Shown piece by piece: positions 1-13,899 of a stretch of DNA of 64,000 nt. The stretch spans positions 32,368,355 through 32,432,354 of the forward strand of contig CANTUZ010000007.1 in NCBI GenBank assembly GCA_947846985.1. The letters run 5' to 3'. Numbering within the stretch: position 1 is the first letter of the stretch; every line of letters begins with the position of its first letter. Both the position numbers and the translations under genes were made by a program. The notes under the pieces are model-generated. The model was not told the DNA's origin and did no database searches. It saw only the letters and a list, made by a program, of their open reading frames with translations. This DNA is from Fratercula arctica. Taxonomy: Eukaryota > Chordata > Aves > Charadriiformes > Alcidae.

Positions 1-2200
1 CCTTTATATTTTGCTCTACACATGCATGCGTGCACATATGTATTTATACCAGATACCGTTTTCAATTAAGTTTTAGTCCAATTCTTGCACTGATTTTATA
101 AATTACTAGAAAACTCTACACCATGCAAAATTATCCATGGCACAGATTTACAGATAATTTTTGGCCTCATTGCTAGCTATGGAGTTTGAAGCGCAGTTTG
201 CTTTGCTGGGACATAAAGGATGTGTTCGTTTTCCCATATGTGGTCAATTGAATTTCTTTCTCTGGAGAGGCTTCTAGGGCATATGTTCACAGGTACTCTT
301 TGAAAACATTAATTTTTTTGTAAGTATTCTCCAATATGCACATACACTGCTGGTTATTGAAACAATCCTGTCACTAAAGGCAGCTTTACAAAAAGGAAGG
401 TGTTCTCTTCGTTCTCTGATGGTTACTTTATCCTGCAAGATTTGTGCATGTGCAGTCTTTTCAGGGTAATCTCAAACTGCCATTTTTTGGACATACTTGC
501 CTGCGATGCCCAGGGACAAGATTTGCGAACTGTGACCCTTCTGCGTTCATAAAAAAGATTTAAGAGTTTGAGCCAATTGAAGCAACTTTGTTAAAAATGA
601 GAATAGATACTCCTGGGTTGTTGGGGGGTGTTATTTGAGGCTGTTGTTAATTAGCAGTAATGTTTTGAGTTTTGTATAGTACCTGGTACCCAGGAATCTG
701 AGTCCCTGGCAGATACCGATTCTACCTCATTGTGTCTCAGAGTAAAAAGTGAAAATTATCACACTGAATTTTGAAATGGGCAAGTAGAATCATAGCACAT
801 GTAGGTGCTGTGTCCAGCGCTGTGTAAAGCTGAGGTGTGACATACACCCCGAGCTGGAAAACCAGTGCTGAACCACTGATGCGTTCTCTCCCTACTGCAC
901 CCATGCGAGTGGGTTTGTTGCATCTCTTGCTCTGCAGGTGCTGGCGGAGCTGGGACACGGACCCACCAGCGCCCATCCTCATCCTGGTGCTCTGGGCGCT
1001 GGTATCACCCATCCTGTTCCCCCAGCTTCTTTCTTCTTCCTCCATCTATCTGCAAGGGCTATCCTGCACCAAGGATAGCCGCTCCTGGCATTGGGAGCAT
1101 CCTCTCTTTGTCCAGCTGCCGGCAATCAATGTGCTCTGTCAGACCTGAAGCAGCACGCTCTAATCGACTGTGTGGTTCAGGGTGGCATCCTGTAACCTAG
1201 TAACAACAAAGCTGGGCGCCTTTCGTTATTTTTAATGCTTGCAGAATGATTTATTAATATGTATTTTATATATATTCTATATATATTCTGTGTGCATCAC
1301 GGAAGAGTATTACAACTGTTATCAGGCAAATCAAATAGCCAGCACTGACCGCGTTTAAAGTAGTACAGCACAATATAATGGCTGCATTAATGGCAAGGGG
1401 ATAGCATTTGTAGTCCGAAATTTAAATATATGATGATTTCCATGAAATCATTGTATTCTGCATTTGAGGTTTTTAGGAAGAAATTACAGACTTAAATTAA
1501 CACTTGGTCATTATTCTTCTATCATGTGTTCTCATTACTTTATGAGGATTAGTGAGATGACGATCATATATCTGTATTCATGTGTGCCAATTCAACATTA
1601 TCAGTATTTACTCTGATTACCCTGCTGGAGAAAATACTTTACATTATCACAAAATGGTCTTAAGTGAGAAGATTTTGCAACAAAGCCCAGTGGTGTTAAT
1701 CTTATGAGATGTTGTGGAGTGTTAATACGTTCAATAATCAATATTTAATAAGAATTATGGAAATAGCTCTTCTTCGTGAAGGGTATTTAATGATTGTATT
1801 TGATTTTGATAATTGTTTGCTAAGTGTGTTGGATTATTTGTTTTCTCTTCTGCACTGAATTCAGTTTCCAGGGGAGAGTGAAAAACCCCTAAACCTCAAA
1901 TCTTGATGAATAGTTCTTCTCTGCACTACGTTAGCTCTGATACGCTTATACAGTCCTTCAAAAATCTTACTTCCATTTTTTGCACTTTATTTGCTGTAGA
2001 GAAAAGACATTTAAAGTCATGTTTCCCACCTTTAGAGTGGCATTTATTGGCGGCGAGTGACTAGAAGAGATGGCCGTATAACCAAGTTCAGCTTTATTTG
2101 TCTTCTACCTGCAAAGCAAGTGATAAGTGCTACTGAGAGACGGAAAAGTTCATTCTCTCTAGCAAGGTTACTCTTCTTGATGAGCATTAAAAGATAGCTT
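1..2200. other. AT-rich non-coding stretch, no gene seen
   Basis: Nothing here resembles a protein gene. The only open frames of note overlap each other on opposite strands at about 0.74-1.15 kb and have no recognisable domain. An AT-rich microsatellite-like patch of imperfect TATATATTC copies lies near 1260-1290. The rest is unique-looking AT-rich DNA with no recognised repeat. Confidence 0.6.
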
Positions 2201-2209
2201 TAAGCCATT

Positions 2210-2780
2210 CACAATTATGACCTTGACTAGGAAAATGTAAGTTAATAAGGCTTCAACAAATTATGGTCTTTTTGGTCGATTTGCCTAGTGAACTGTTAAT
2301 TGTAAAACTGAAAGACATTATGTTCAGCTTTCTCTATCACATCTTTTGTGTTTTAACAGTGACACTTCATTGAGTGCAATTAACAAAGCCTAGGAGATTT
2401 ATTAACACACTTCTTCATGGCCAATGATCCATTCCACTTAAGACATAACACTGTAAAATGCACATTATCTCCTTTTGGCACTTACAATAATGCTTCATGA
2501 ACTAGGAAGGCATATGTTAAAGCAGATAAAATAGCATTATTAGCTGACAAATCTTACAATTTATTAGACAGTTAATTTATCAGCTTAAAAGACACTTAAA
2601 ACAGCTGTGCATTTAATGTCTTTTTAATGTATCCAGTAAAACTTGCATAATTGCCTGTAGTGCAATTTATTTTTAGCTATGTTGCAAAATGTCTGCATTT
2701 ACTGTTTACATCTTCTTTAATTTTTCCTGCAAGGCTCATCACATCTAGGCACAAGCCCTAACAATGAGCGCGGATAATCA
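2210..2780. promoter_or_regulatory. Candidate conserved non-coding element (enhancer-like)
   Basis: This block is AT-rich but lacks simple repeats and long open frames. It is crowded with transcription-factor-like words: a SOX/TCF-type AACAAAG at 2382-2388, several ATTAA/TAATT homeodomain cores, and GATA words around 2520-2530 and 2775-2785. Dense clusters of this kind are typical of developmental enhancers in vertebrate gene deserts. Conservation is not visible from one sequence, so this is an inference from texture only. It has no neighbouring gene that would name its target. Confidence 0.35.
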
Positions 2781-2799
2781 GATAAAAAGCCTTCTCGTA

Positions 2800-5750
2800 C
2801 AAATGGCTGCCCATGAATGAACTATTCAAAAGTACATGCTGAGCTGGACCAAAGAGTTCTTGCATTTTATCTCCACCCCAAGGGCAAGAGGGAGAAAAAA
2901 AACCAGGGGTGCCTGGTAGGCAGCGCGGTCACGGACTGCCAAGCACGGCACATCAGAGACTGACGATGTCTGCCTTTACTGGCATTAGCATTTGGAGCCC
3001 ATTCGGAGCCACATGTCTGGGGTGTAAACTAACAAGGCTCCAAAACTGCATTAGCAGAGGTGTTTCATTTTATAATTAAGGTAACTGCTCCCTATGGATC
3101 AATTGTAGCAGACCTAAGTACTATCTGTGAAGAAAGTGTTGGAGAGGATACACATTTAATGACTCTGATGCATAAATTGGCTGTGTTTGTTTATTGCTCT
3201 CTAATTTAATGGAACCTTTTGTTAAATCTTTCTGGCTTTTTTTTTTTTTAACATACTGCTAGTAATGATTTCTGTGGGAACAAAGGGTGTTGCTTATTAA
3301 AATAAAAAGTCAAACATTGCCGTTTCCATTAATTAAATGTCAGATTAGCTTAATCTTTTTATAAATATTGGGTATAATCTATTTACAGAGCGAAATCAGA
3401 TCTGCAGATGCTGGCACGTGGAGTAGAAGTGCAGAAGTGCAGTTCTCCTTGCTTTGCAGGGATCAGGCAGGGGCGGGAGCTGAGGCAGGTCAGACCCGAG
3501 TCTGCAGATGGGCTCCTGACACAAAGCGGGCGGTCGGTTCGCAAAACACGATGAGTTCAGGGGTGTGGGTAAAGGAGATTCTTCTCTTCTTTGGAATTAA
3601 ACCGGTTTCTCTCCATAGTATTCTCTTGCAAGGACTGGAAGTGTAAATGCGAAACTTTTCTGCCGTAATAGATGACTCCAGCTAAAGGGGAAAAGAGCCC
3701 TTTTGGAGAGTTCAAACTCAGGTTTCCGGATTCAGGACTCTGAGAGCAGACAGATCTCCCAATACACAGAGCCTGGAAATGTGTAAAATCCATCAGCATG
3801 GTCTATGCACTGAAAAAAAAAAAAATTAAAAAATAAAAGGAAAACCCCACCATTTTGGGAAGGGGGGAAAGAAAAGAGGTAGAATTGTTGTCATGCAGGG
3901 TGATCTTAATGATATGAGAATCAGCGAATCTAAGGCTAAATCCTCCTAAAATCCTTTCATTGTGTCAGGATGCCATTTGTTTTCCCTTCTAAATGTAGTT
4001 ATCCATTCAGAATTGCTGCGTTTGATAGAAGTTTGCAAAAGTGTTGAATATCTGTGGTGGCAGCATTATAATCCTAGTCAACCTGGAAATCACTATCAAA
4101 ACTTTTCCCATAAACGACTTACATTAGTAGTCTGGCAATATGATAAATTGTCCAAATGAGTGGATGTGAGAAAAATGGATGAATTATTGAAGTCAAGTAT
4201 AATAGAGGCATATGGATACCTATATTCATTACAAGAAAATTTTATGTATTACATTTAATTAAACCTAAACATGTGATAGTGCATTATTCATGCAGAGATA
4301 GTCATCTAATGAGAGCTGCTTCGCAGTTTGATTAGTGCAGCATTGTTGACTATTTTATTGCTGTACAGTAAATTGTTGGAGAGTTGTCTTTGTCCCAATA
4401 TCAGCTGAATTCTGATGACACCAGGTTTCTGGTGAGGAGTAACCTAGTTGGCAGCTGGTAATTCTTAAATCACAGATCTTTATGAGAGGCTTTAAAGGCT
4501 ACCACCACAGAAGTAAGGTGCTTTTAAAGTTCTCCCTCATCTCTGCTCTTTGGCAGAATATCATTATCAAGCTCATATTCTCCCAATTTGTCATTAGGAA
4601 TTTAATTTCCACCTCTTTAAAGGTAAAATATATCGGGTGGGAAACTACCAGAAATGTCTGTTCTTATTTAGGCTAGCACCGATGTGGGGCAGTGCTGTAG
4701 CTGAGGAACAGCTTCAGGTTTAAAGTACTCTTGTGAAGAGTAAAATCTAACCTTTGAAATCTTGTTTAGGCATAATCCACCTTGTTATAGTAATAGTTAT
4801 TTTACAGGCTAGTGAAGTTCTCTCATTTTGTGAGTGGCTTAAAAATAAGCTCATCCGCAGCCACAAACACTTGAGAATCTTTTCATATTCCATGTTAGAA
4901 AGCTTTCAGGTGTAGAAAGAGGATGATTTGTTTAAAAATGATGGGTTGAAAGTACAGTTTTGCTCATCTGGAATGTTTTCTGTTACTTATTAAACAGTAA
5001 TTAAAAAAAAATAGATAAAAAGTTACAAAAACAGGAATCTAAAGAAGTGATTAATTTTTTGTCAAAAGTTTGTCAGTCCTTCTCTCCAAACCTTGTGGGA
5101 AGAATTATATATAAGGAAGTCTTATAAGTAAGTCTGGCTGTGGGTTCTAACTCCCCAAGTCCCCTATACAGAGTTGTATGGCTTGAGACGTAACATTGAA
5201 GAGATCAATGGCTTGTTTTTATCTCATGAACTACAAATGTGTGTGGGAAAAGCATGTGTTGGTTCTGAAATTCAGACTTTTCTACAGACCCATGCACCCC
5301 CTGTCATCAGAGAGGTAAAAAGTCAACAGGATTTGTAGAAAGCTCCTCTTGACATGAGAGTGCAGAAAAACTTGATATGGGCTTCTGACCAGTTGGGCAT
5401 CCGAGGGAGGTGAAGAACTGGAGGCAATGGGTTTTTCCCCTGTTCTGTAATTCCACCAGGTTACTCTTTCCTGTCTTTCTTACCTGGGACCATGCAACTC
5501 GGAGAGTTTAAGAAAAAATAACAACAATGTGGAAACAGGCTAATAGTTCCTCCCTGGGATTGTTAGTGTTTTAAACAACTAAAACTTGAGTTCCTTTTCA
5601 CATGGGGCAATTCACTACCATAAGCTAATTACTTAGACCTTGTGTCAGAGCCTGAAAATAGTTGGTTTCACTGTCTTCTAATAGCATTTCATTTGAGATT
5701 ACTTATTAGAAAAATGTTTAATTTCAAGACTATTATGCCATAAGCATAAT
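2800..5750. other. Non-coding stretch, no gene seen
   Basis: Only short unrelated open frames occur. Short homopolymer runs are present, including T runs near 3239-3250 and A runs near 3811-3823. A slightly more GC-rich patch at about 3400-3560 has no recognisable coding content. No interspersed repeat was recognised. Confidence 0.55.
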
Positions 5751-5760
5751 AAGCATATGC

Positions 5761-5791
5761 AATAAGACAGGGAAGTATGCCCTGTCTTATT
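5761..5791. repeat. Perfect inverted repeat (12-bp stem, 7-nt loop)
   Basis: The arm AATAAGACAGGG at 5761-5772 is followed by a 7-base loop and its exact reverse complement CCCTGTCTTATT at 5780-5791. Pairing does not extend outside the arms, so it is too short for a normal microRNA precursor. There is no gene next to it and no T run to suggest a polymerase III terminator. It may be chance or a protein-binding dyad. Confidence 0.8.
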
Positions 5792-5799
5792 AGGTGGGA

Positions 5800-8700
5800 T
5801 TTGTCTTCCCTGATGTGTGAAATACCTCTTCCTGACACTGTTCTCTTAGCAGTAATCTTTATAAAAGTCTATTTTTAAAAACCTACATTAGAGCAGACAT
5901 TGCTAGTTTTATTAGAAACACGTCTGGTGTTGTGAAGAGCAGTCTGAGGGAAGCAGGAGTGTGTGCGCGAATCCCTCTAGGTGCTGGAGTCTTTTGTGGA
6001 AAGGAGCGCTGGGGACCGGTGATGCTTCTAAATGTCTATCCCACCGTGTGGGATTCTCCAAAGCGTTAGTTACTCGTACGGCTCTGCTCGCGCTAAAGAC
6101 CTGAGGAAAGAAAAAGAAAGAAGCTTTTCCCGTGGGTTTTATAGTGAACAATTAGAAAACCACATCCAGTGAGCTTCCCTTGCAAAATCACTTACAGCGT
6201 GTTATGTAGAAAAGTGTATAGCTCATTCCCTCCTCTAAAATAGTAAATAAACTATTGTCCTTTCTTGTACTCATTTGTGAATTTAACCTGCCCCCATAGA
6301 AGATGAACGTGTACTTAAAACTAGTTTTGGATCATGCTGTTTTTCCCCCTGAGCATCAGAAGCCATATGTTTTCACAGAAAAGGAAGTTACTAGAATATA
6401 TTGAAGTAGGGTAGCCACCGTCCATCTGCTGCTTTAGGCACTGCTATTAACGAATCAGGATCAGACCCTCTTTTAATTTTTGGAGTATATTTGTTATATA
6501 TATTGTAAATGTGAATAGAAGAAAGATTATCCTACTCTGGGTAGCTGTTAGCTTTCATCTTTAACACTTAGGGGCAAGGAATTACGTAGAGGGGGTTCAC
6601 CAGCTTGGGAATAGCTGGAGAAGCTCTACAGATCCCAGCCCTCCACCATGGCTCCTTGGTGTCCTGATCTGTCCCTCCAGCCCTACCTCCAAGGGGGGAC
6701 CAATGGCAGGTCCCTTGCCAGACCATGTCTGCCAGCCCATGTTCCAACAATGTCCATACAGGGAATGCTGCGAGTCCTCAAACTTCATTTCTAAGAATGT
6801 TATTTTTGTTATGACCCAACAGGAAGCCATAATGACCATTTCAGAGCATCCCGACAATAATATTTTATATAAAAAGCTGTGTGGGCAGAGACATAGGTAA
6901 GGCAAGGCACTATAATAGAAAATGACCACAAAGTCTTAATTTGCTTTCCTGGAAGCTTTTTAAAAACTTTTTAATTTTCATTATTATATCTAGAAATTCC
7001 AACAGAAAGGAAAGACATTTCCAAAGTTCAAAGGTGGTGATGCTTTGACAAGTTATGGTCTTTCCAGCTGGTCTTGTGTTCTGACAGCTTTGGTGCTTCG
7101 CTGAAGTCTTTCAGATGCACTACATCCATGACTTGATTCAATCACTTTACTTTCAAGTCCAGTGAAAATTTGCACTTTAAACCCTGGAATAAACCTCTTT
7201 ACAGTTCCTCTTCTGTCCTTGATTTTACAGCATGCCTAAATCCCTGCCACCAAAATAATCAGTGTAGTAGAGTCCTAGCTCTCCACCACCTTTTTATCAT
7301 AGCCAGACACATGACTTGCCTGGTCTTAACTAATGTTAAGTAATTACCAGGCTCTGAGGTCACACACCTGTTCACTTGAGCACTCAGTTTCAAAAGAGAA
7401 AAACCAACTATGTCTGTACTTATTCTTATGGTTATGTTACTGCTTCACTTTGGAATTAAGTTGCTAGAGGAATGGTACAAGTAATGAGCTGGATTCACTT
7501 CTCCAGGGGTATGCTCAACATCATGAATGTGAGAGTACACATAGTTCAAATTAAGCGGGTACTGTGTTTTCTGCTCTGAATGTCTAAACACAACTGCATT
7601 CCAAAAATGTCGACCTTCCCTGTCAAATTTGGCACGTACAGGCATAAAGTGGGCTGTATTTCCTTTGGTGTATGGTGATAGCCTAACTCTCCCTGAAGGA
7701 GTGAGGAGAGTCCTCCTTCTCCTCTGTCAAGCTGTTGGGTAACTGCTGTTGCACACAGATGGTTTTGTTCTCCAGTGGGTATTATATTAATATTAAAAAG
7801 GCTTTAGGTTAAAAGACAGCAGAGAGCCTTCTCTAGCAAGGGTATCTTTGAGTTGAGGGTACCTTCTTCCCTACACCTTGCTCTGACACGGCTCAGGGTC
7901 ATTGTCACAAACTTTTCAAGTTCATGCCAGGGAGCTTCCTGAGCTGTCCCTGGCCACCAGACAGTCATTGTCCTTCCCAAACACTGTGGCACCAGCCCTT
8001 CTGCCAGCCCATGTGGTTCTGGTGAAGGTGCAGCTTGCTGAATAGCCTGAGGATGGTATGTTGGAACAAGGCCATTGTTAAGGATCACTGTAGTCCTTGG
8101 TAAGGATTTGCTCACCTGTTCTGAATCACCCACCCCCAGAATTTCTATGCCTCTTCTGCACTGCGAATTATTTCATTTAAGGTTCTTAATGGAGGTCTCT
8201 CTCATTTCATCCCTTTATGCAACTTCATTGACAGCATAATGTTTTACCATGGTAAACTATATCAAAGTATGGGAAAAAATACTGCAGTGAAGGATGAGGT
8301 TTGGACCAAGAAAAATACCTGAGTAAGATAAAATCTCCCAAGAAAAATATTTGTTTGAAAATGCAATCTCTGCAGCAGAATATTTTTAGCATGAGTTTTT
8401 TAATATAAATTATTTTATCTGTATATACTGACTTGTAAGGATACTTATATTTAGAAATATAAAGTTTGCAGTCTGTACTCTGCAGGCTCAAGATGGATAT
8501 CAATGCACACACAGTATACTGGGGATTTTGCGCTATTTAATTATAGCTATCTCCAACTTTTTTGAGGCAATGAAGAATATTGCTTTGCAAGGTAAATAAA
8601 GTATTTTTTAAAATTAAAAAATATTCCTGATGCAACTGTTTGCATGCAATGGCTGATGGAGTTACATTGTGCATTCTTTTTCAGCATGTGTACATGACAT

Positions 8701-10950
8701 AGATAAAATAGCTTCTTACATTGTATTGTATCATTAATTTTCCCATCATAATGAAATATCACATTAAACTTGATGTTAATGGCAAATTTTGGACCATCCA
8801 GCTCCATACTACTAGAGTCCTGAAATGAATTAAAAGCCCTTCCAAGTTGCAGCGCTGCAACTAAGCATAGGTCAGACCAGCTGGAATTTTAACTTTCTGC
8901 CATTCTGTGACAAACCTAGAAATGGGCCTTTATTGGCTGAAAGTGTGTGGTATCTTCACACAGATGCAATATTAAAGGAACAGCAGAATCAAGAAAAAAA
9001 TATTTTTTTGTTCATTTTAATCCTCTGAGCTAAATATTGTTGCTTATAGAGGTTGGCAAAAAGAAATACTTTTAGTGGGCTCAAGAGAGAAATCTGTAAA
9101 GCACATACAGGTATTAAATGTAAATTGAGAATTTTCATGTATATAGTGTTTATTTATGTTTTGAAAACATCAGGGGGTCTGCCTGGGTAAGGAACTGGGT
9201 GCTCTAGAGAGTGGGAAAAGATGTACAGTAATTCTTCAAAGTTTTGGTGGTTTGAAAGTCACAGGAAGGGAAGAGGTCTGCCTCCTACGGAGAGAAAATA
9301 TTTTCTTGCACCAGGCCAGTGATCTTCAAATGAAATAAAAAAAAAAAAAAAAATCTTTAAGTAGGTTTAGAGATATTAGAGCATAACATCTCCTAAGAAA
9401 TGGTTTTAGAGAATTGGCCCAGTGGTCTGAGTCAACAACGTGCTTTTATACAGCGGCGGATGTGGCGGTGGTGTTGGAAGAGCCCGTTTGGACTGCTGAA
9501 TAAACCCTGTGCTGAATAAACTCAGCAGTTGTGGAAATATTAATCTGCAGGCTTGTAATTGGGAATGTTTCCACAATCTGCAGAATACAGACATGAAATC
9601 GAGGAGATACAATGACAATAACCACTGGTGTATTATAAAAAGTGGGGAATTTTAGCTGGATAATTTAAGCTCTCATTCATGCTCTTGTACCTTTCCCCTG
9701 ACCCCAGTTTTGCTCAGTTGGTACTAGTGTGTCAGCCTGGATTTTCGGTCCATTTAATCATCTGCCTCTACCTTTCCCCTTGTTTGTTTCTATCTCCACG
9801 CTAAAAAGACTGCTTCTAACGTGTTATTGAATAAGGCAGCGCTCTGTATGCTGCAGAGTGCTTTCCTTTAGTGGTGATAAAATGGTGATAAAAACGAAAA
9901 GTGACACTTCAAACGCAAGCCTGCTTTTGAGCTTCAGTGCATATTGCTTTTTCTCTCCCAAACACAACTCTTTATTTTTTCCTCTCAACAACCGATCGTT
10001 TTGAAAGAGAATACGGATGCACATATGGTACAGCAAGTTTTCCCAATATCTAGTGGTATGATTTGCAAAAATGATGTGACCCATCAACATATTTGAGCCT
10101 ACAATAGTGCAGAAGCTACTAATATTTAGAGAGAGTATTTTCTCTGCTAGAAAGGTTTCCATCTCTGCTCTTTCTGTGGGTTGGGTTCACCAGTATCCCA
10201 CAGCTGCTTTGTGGGGATGCAGAGCAATGTTAAACTTGTTTCGCGTTACCTCTTTATTGGGTCTACAGCAGCTTTACATCACCAAAAGAGGTTGGTTTCG
10301 GGTACATTTGCCCCCCATCTCTCCTCCCACGCTCTCTCTGATGGCCTAAACCAGACTAAGAGTTGCTACGTTAATTATTCTCTCCTTTTAATTAATTAAA
10401 GAGGCTTAGAATGTGGATGTGCTGAAGTCTGGCCGCGGGGACAGTTGGGAGAAAAAAATCCAGGCTGAGAGACAGCTCCCTTGGGAGTCTGAGCAGAGCT
10501 GCCTGGCTCTAATTCCTCTGAAACAGGTGCAGTAACTAGGAGCTGGTGGATCTTTACACTGATTTGGCTCTATTTTCTGTACAGAATTTCTCCAAACCCT
10601 GCTTTTAACTTTGCTCATCTTTTCTTCCCTTCCCTCTAGGTATTAAGCTTTTTGGTTTTCTAATAGCTTGTATTTGAAAGAAGAAAACACTTCTTTGCTC
10701 CCCATTCTCTCCTCTCCACTCCCAAACCTGGGGGTCATAAAGTGATGCTGGGAGGTGGTGGAAAAAGCACTGTCCCCTCCAATTTATTTTGAAGCTATTC
10801 CTCTTATTCATTTCTTAAAACATTTTTCTAAGATGCCACTGCTCTTTTTCTGAAGGCTGGGGGCAGGGCAGGCTCTTGGTGCTGCTGCAGGCTTGGCAGC
10901 ATCCATTTTTAAACACTGTTTTTTAAGGATGCTGTGCAGGAATCAGAGCT
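5800..10950. other. Non-coding stretch, no gene seen
   Basis: The open frames here are all under about 115 codons, overlap on both strands, and show no domain. An A run of about 17 lies near 9337-9353. The patch at 8200-8800 is notably AT-rich. No RNA gene or recognised repeat was found. Confidence 0.55.
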
Positions 10951-10984
10951 CTGAAGAGGACCAAAAGTGATGAAAGATTCAGAA

Positions 10985-11060
10985 ACAGTGGGTCGGAGAC
11001 AGGGCTGAACGAGCTGGGTTTATTCGGCAGAAAAGTCAATACCTCTTTCTCCCAGTTGGG
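10985..11060 (+). mobile_element. Degenerate CR1-like LINE fragment
   Basis: The stretch starting near 11006 (GGCTGAACGAGCTGGGTTTA and the following CGGCAGAAAAG) resembles the well-known end of the CR1 reverse-transcriptase frame, where a GGCTGAGAGAGCTGGGG-like stretch is followed by a CAGCCTGGAGAAGAG-like word. The match is short and diverged, so it would be an old copy in forward orientation. The boundaries are guesses, and the 3' terminal 8-bp repeats of CR1 are not seen. It could be a chance resemblance. Confidence 0.45.
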
Positions 11061-11641
11061 CTTAGGAAAAGAAGAAATTAGCTTGCTTTGCAGCAAAGAT
11101 TTTTTGGATAAGAAAGCTAGTTAAACATTAAGACAGCCCTGCTAGGAAGGTGAGGGATCCACTTTTTGGTGAGTTTCTGTGAACAGGCTTGTCAAAGTCC
11201 TGCTGGGACTAACATAGGTGAACTCCATCCCCCTTGGTGGGCAGGCAAGTTAGCTCAAGTTTCCTACCACCTTTCTCTGCTTCTAATGCCTATGTAAACA
11301 CAGGAACATAAAAATATTGCCTTTTTCCACCCAGGGCTGTGAAAAAAAATGTGTGTGATATGGTTAATATTTTATCACTGCTCTGAGCTATAAAAAAATT
11401 GGCACTGCTTCCAAAGTTGTTGCAGAAAGGATGGATAATTTATAAGAAAAATGTGGGGATCATCCCATCTCCTGTTTTTAAAATTTGGCAGGTTGAAATT
11501 ATGATACATGGACAAAAAGTATCTATTTTTATTTACAGAGGGCTAAAGTTGCTGAGTACATGTACAATTGTCACAATAACCTTGCAGAAAACTTCATTAA
11601 TGTGTAAACCCCACAGAAACGTATAAAGATTTCCTTATCCA

Positions 11642-11666
11642 ATATACACTTATATTAAGTGTATAT
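11642..11666. repeat. Perfect AT-rich hairpin (11-bp stem, 3-nt loop)
   Basis: ATATACACTTA at 11642-11652 pairs exactly with TAAGTGTATAT at 11656-11666 around a TAT loop. A further ACACTTA word follows at about 11670. AT-rich dyads of this size are expected now and then by chance, and no function is assigned. Confidence 0.75.
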
Positions 11667-12109
11667 CGGACACTTAATGCAATGGCAGCCCATGGCAAGC
11701 AAAAATGCAAATAATTCTTCGGAGTGCTAAATGACATTTGTGAAGTACGGTAATTGATACCTAGCTATGTGGAGGTCTTGTAATAAATGCCCAGATGTTC
11801 TTTAAAAATTTAACATTCAGAGTTCTGTGTTTGCCAGGGTTTACTGCAGTTGGCTTCTGTTTCCACTGGATGCCTCCATACACGTCCCCTCCTCGGCCCT
11901 ATGCTACAACAGCTCTTTTTATGCCCACAGCTCACCTTGCTGCATCTCCCTGCATATCCCAGTAGCTTGAAGTGAAAAGGGTGTGATTTCTTTTTTTATT
12001 ATCTTTTTTAGTTCTGTCATAACCTTAATGCAGATTTTAAAGTGAATTTTGCATTTCATGATTTGTTCTTCCCACACACGCACACGCACAGATTCCCACT
12101 CCCCCTCAA

Positions 12110-12660
12110 TGAGGTAATTGCATGACAACTAGATTAATATCTTTTACATACTTATTAAACTCAATAAGTGGTCCTGCGCAAACAATTGATATTTAATTAC
12201 CGTATTATCATCCTACTAAATTTTAATTACTATTCATTTAAAATACCTCATATGTTATCATTCATGTTAATGCGGATTTGTTTCTCTGTAAATCCTAACT
12301 TTAAGTTGAACTATCCTGCAAAGTAATTGGGATTTCTCAAGGTAATAGTATGTTTAATGCAAGTCCAAGGCATTGCGATACACTACGGAAAGGGAAAATG
12401 CAACCACCAGCCAGTATTGGTTGTATTAAAGAGCATATGCTTTTGAACCAGAATGCAGAAAAGGTTGAATGACTTACCTTTCAAGTCACCTTGCAATGTA
12501 ATTTCAGCTTAAAAGATCTTAAACCAGGAGAAATTAATATTTAGCAGCTGACAATAAGCTGATTGTTAAGAACCAGAACAGTTCCAAACTTGGCAAAGAA
12601 TGTGAAAAAAAAGACTAAAATCACAATCCTACGGTAAACTTGCCTCTTCCAGTGATCATT
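12110..12660. promoter_or_regulatory. Candidate conserved non-coding element (enhancer-like)
   Basis: This is a run of unique AT-rich sequence with many homeodomain-type cores (TTAATTA, TAATTAC, CAATTGAT) between 12120 and 12240, and further factor-like words through 12650. It has no long open frame and no simple repeats. The call rests on texture and motif density, not on alignment. Confidence 0.3.
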
Positions 12661-13899
12661 GTTTTTACCTCTGACAAGTATCGATTTTCTAGATCTCATC
12701 CGTGAGTCACTTAATTACTCCTCAGAGAAAGGAAAATACATGATAATTTTTGTAGTGAAAAACAACCACCTCTGATGGGTAAAATCATAACACCTTGTCA
12801 GTTCCTGCAGCGGGAGGCAGAGATCGTGGGTTCTCATGATCAGATTTGGTTTTGTAATTTATTGATTGAGGCTATTTAAAATTAAAAGGGATTAATTTCT
12901 ATATATGAGATCTGGTGCAGTTGTTGATGGCTCTACCAAGGAAGGTCATATGCTCTGAATCAGAGCAGTTTGCTCAGCTCTTTCTTGCTGTCTGTTAACG
13001 TTCATTGAAATTAAATCTCTTCAGATAGCTCTTCAAATCCATTGTGCTTTTCCCAACACGGCATGTGAAACTACTAATATCCATACACTGGCAACAAGAC
13101 TTCCCAAATTTCTGAAGAATCTCTATTTTTTTCCTCCTCATTTGTGCAGTTTCTATAGGTGGTACTTCATTCTATCTATTCCTTTTCATTGTGAAAAACT
13201 GGGATTCAGCTTGGTTCTTATTAAAATAATAAATTTATAAGGTCTTTTTTTCCACCTAAAACATAGATTATAAGAAAGAAGCTCAATAACAGCTTGGAGA
13301 AAGCTTCTTCCACATGGTTTTAGTAATTTGAGGGTATTCGGTTTTGTGGGGTTATTTTTGCTGTTGTTGCTTAGCTGTCTTCCAGAAAAGTTCACGTAAA
13401 GGATCGCCCTCCTTGCATCAATATGCTAAAAATATATTTTGTTTACTGCAACCAGGAGATTTTTCTTAGGCAATTAATTGTGTGACTCAGTCCCATAAGC
13501 TCCTGTAATGACTTTGTAGCCTGTCAGTGATATATAACCTATTGACTTTCCTTTGGTTACAGGACTATTACTTTCCTAATAGATAAAGGTAGCATGGAAT
13601 GATTAAATCAGTCTCCTTGCTTTTATGAAACTCTGTTGACTAGCCAGTCTTTTAAGGACTGATCCAAGGGCCAGTGAAGGGGAAGTCGTGGTAGCCCTCA
13701 AACTTGTCTTTTGGGTCTTTGTCCTGCATGAGGTGGACTTTACTCATGGATCAATTCCAGAACAGACCTCTCAGTGTGACAAATAATAATTATATGTTTC
13801 TACCGGTATATTTATCGTAATGGAGAACAGGCAATTTTCCCTGTTCAGAAAGCACCAGAATTGAGTTCCCGTGGGAATTATTTCTTTACTAATTATGCC

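Noticed and set aside
5483..5490. Minus-strand consensus donor (CAGGTAAG read in reverse)
   Set aside because: No plausible minus-strand acceptor or open exon lies to its right at exon-like distance.
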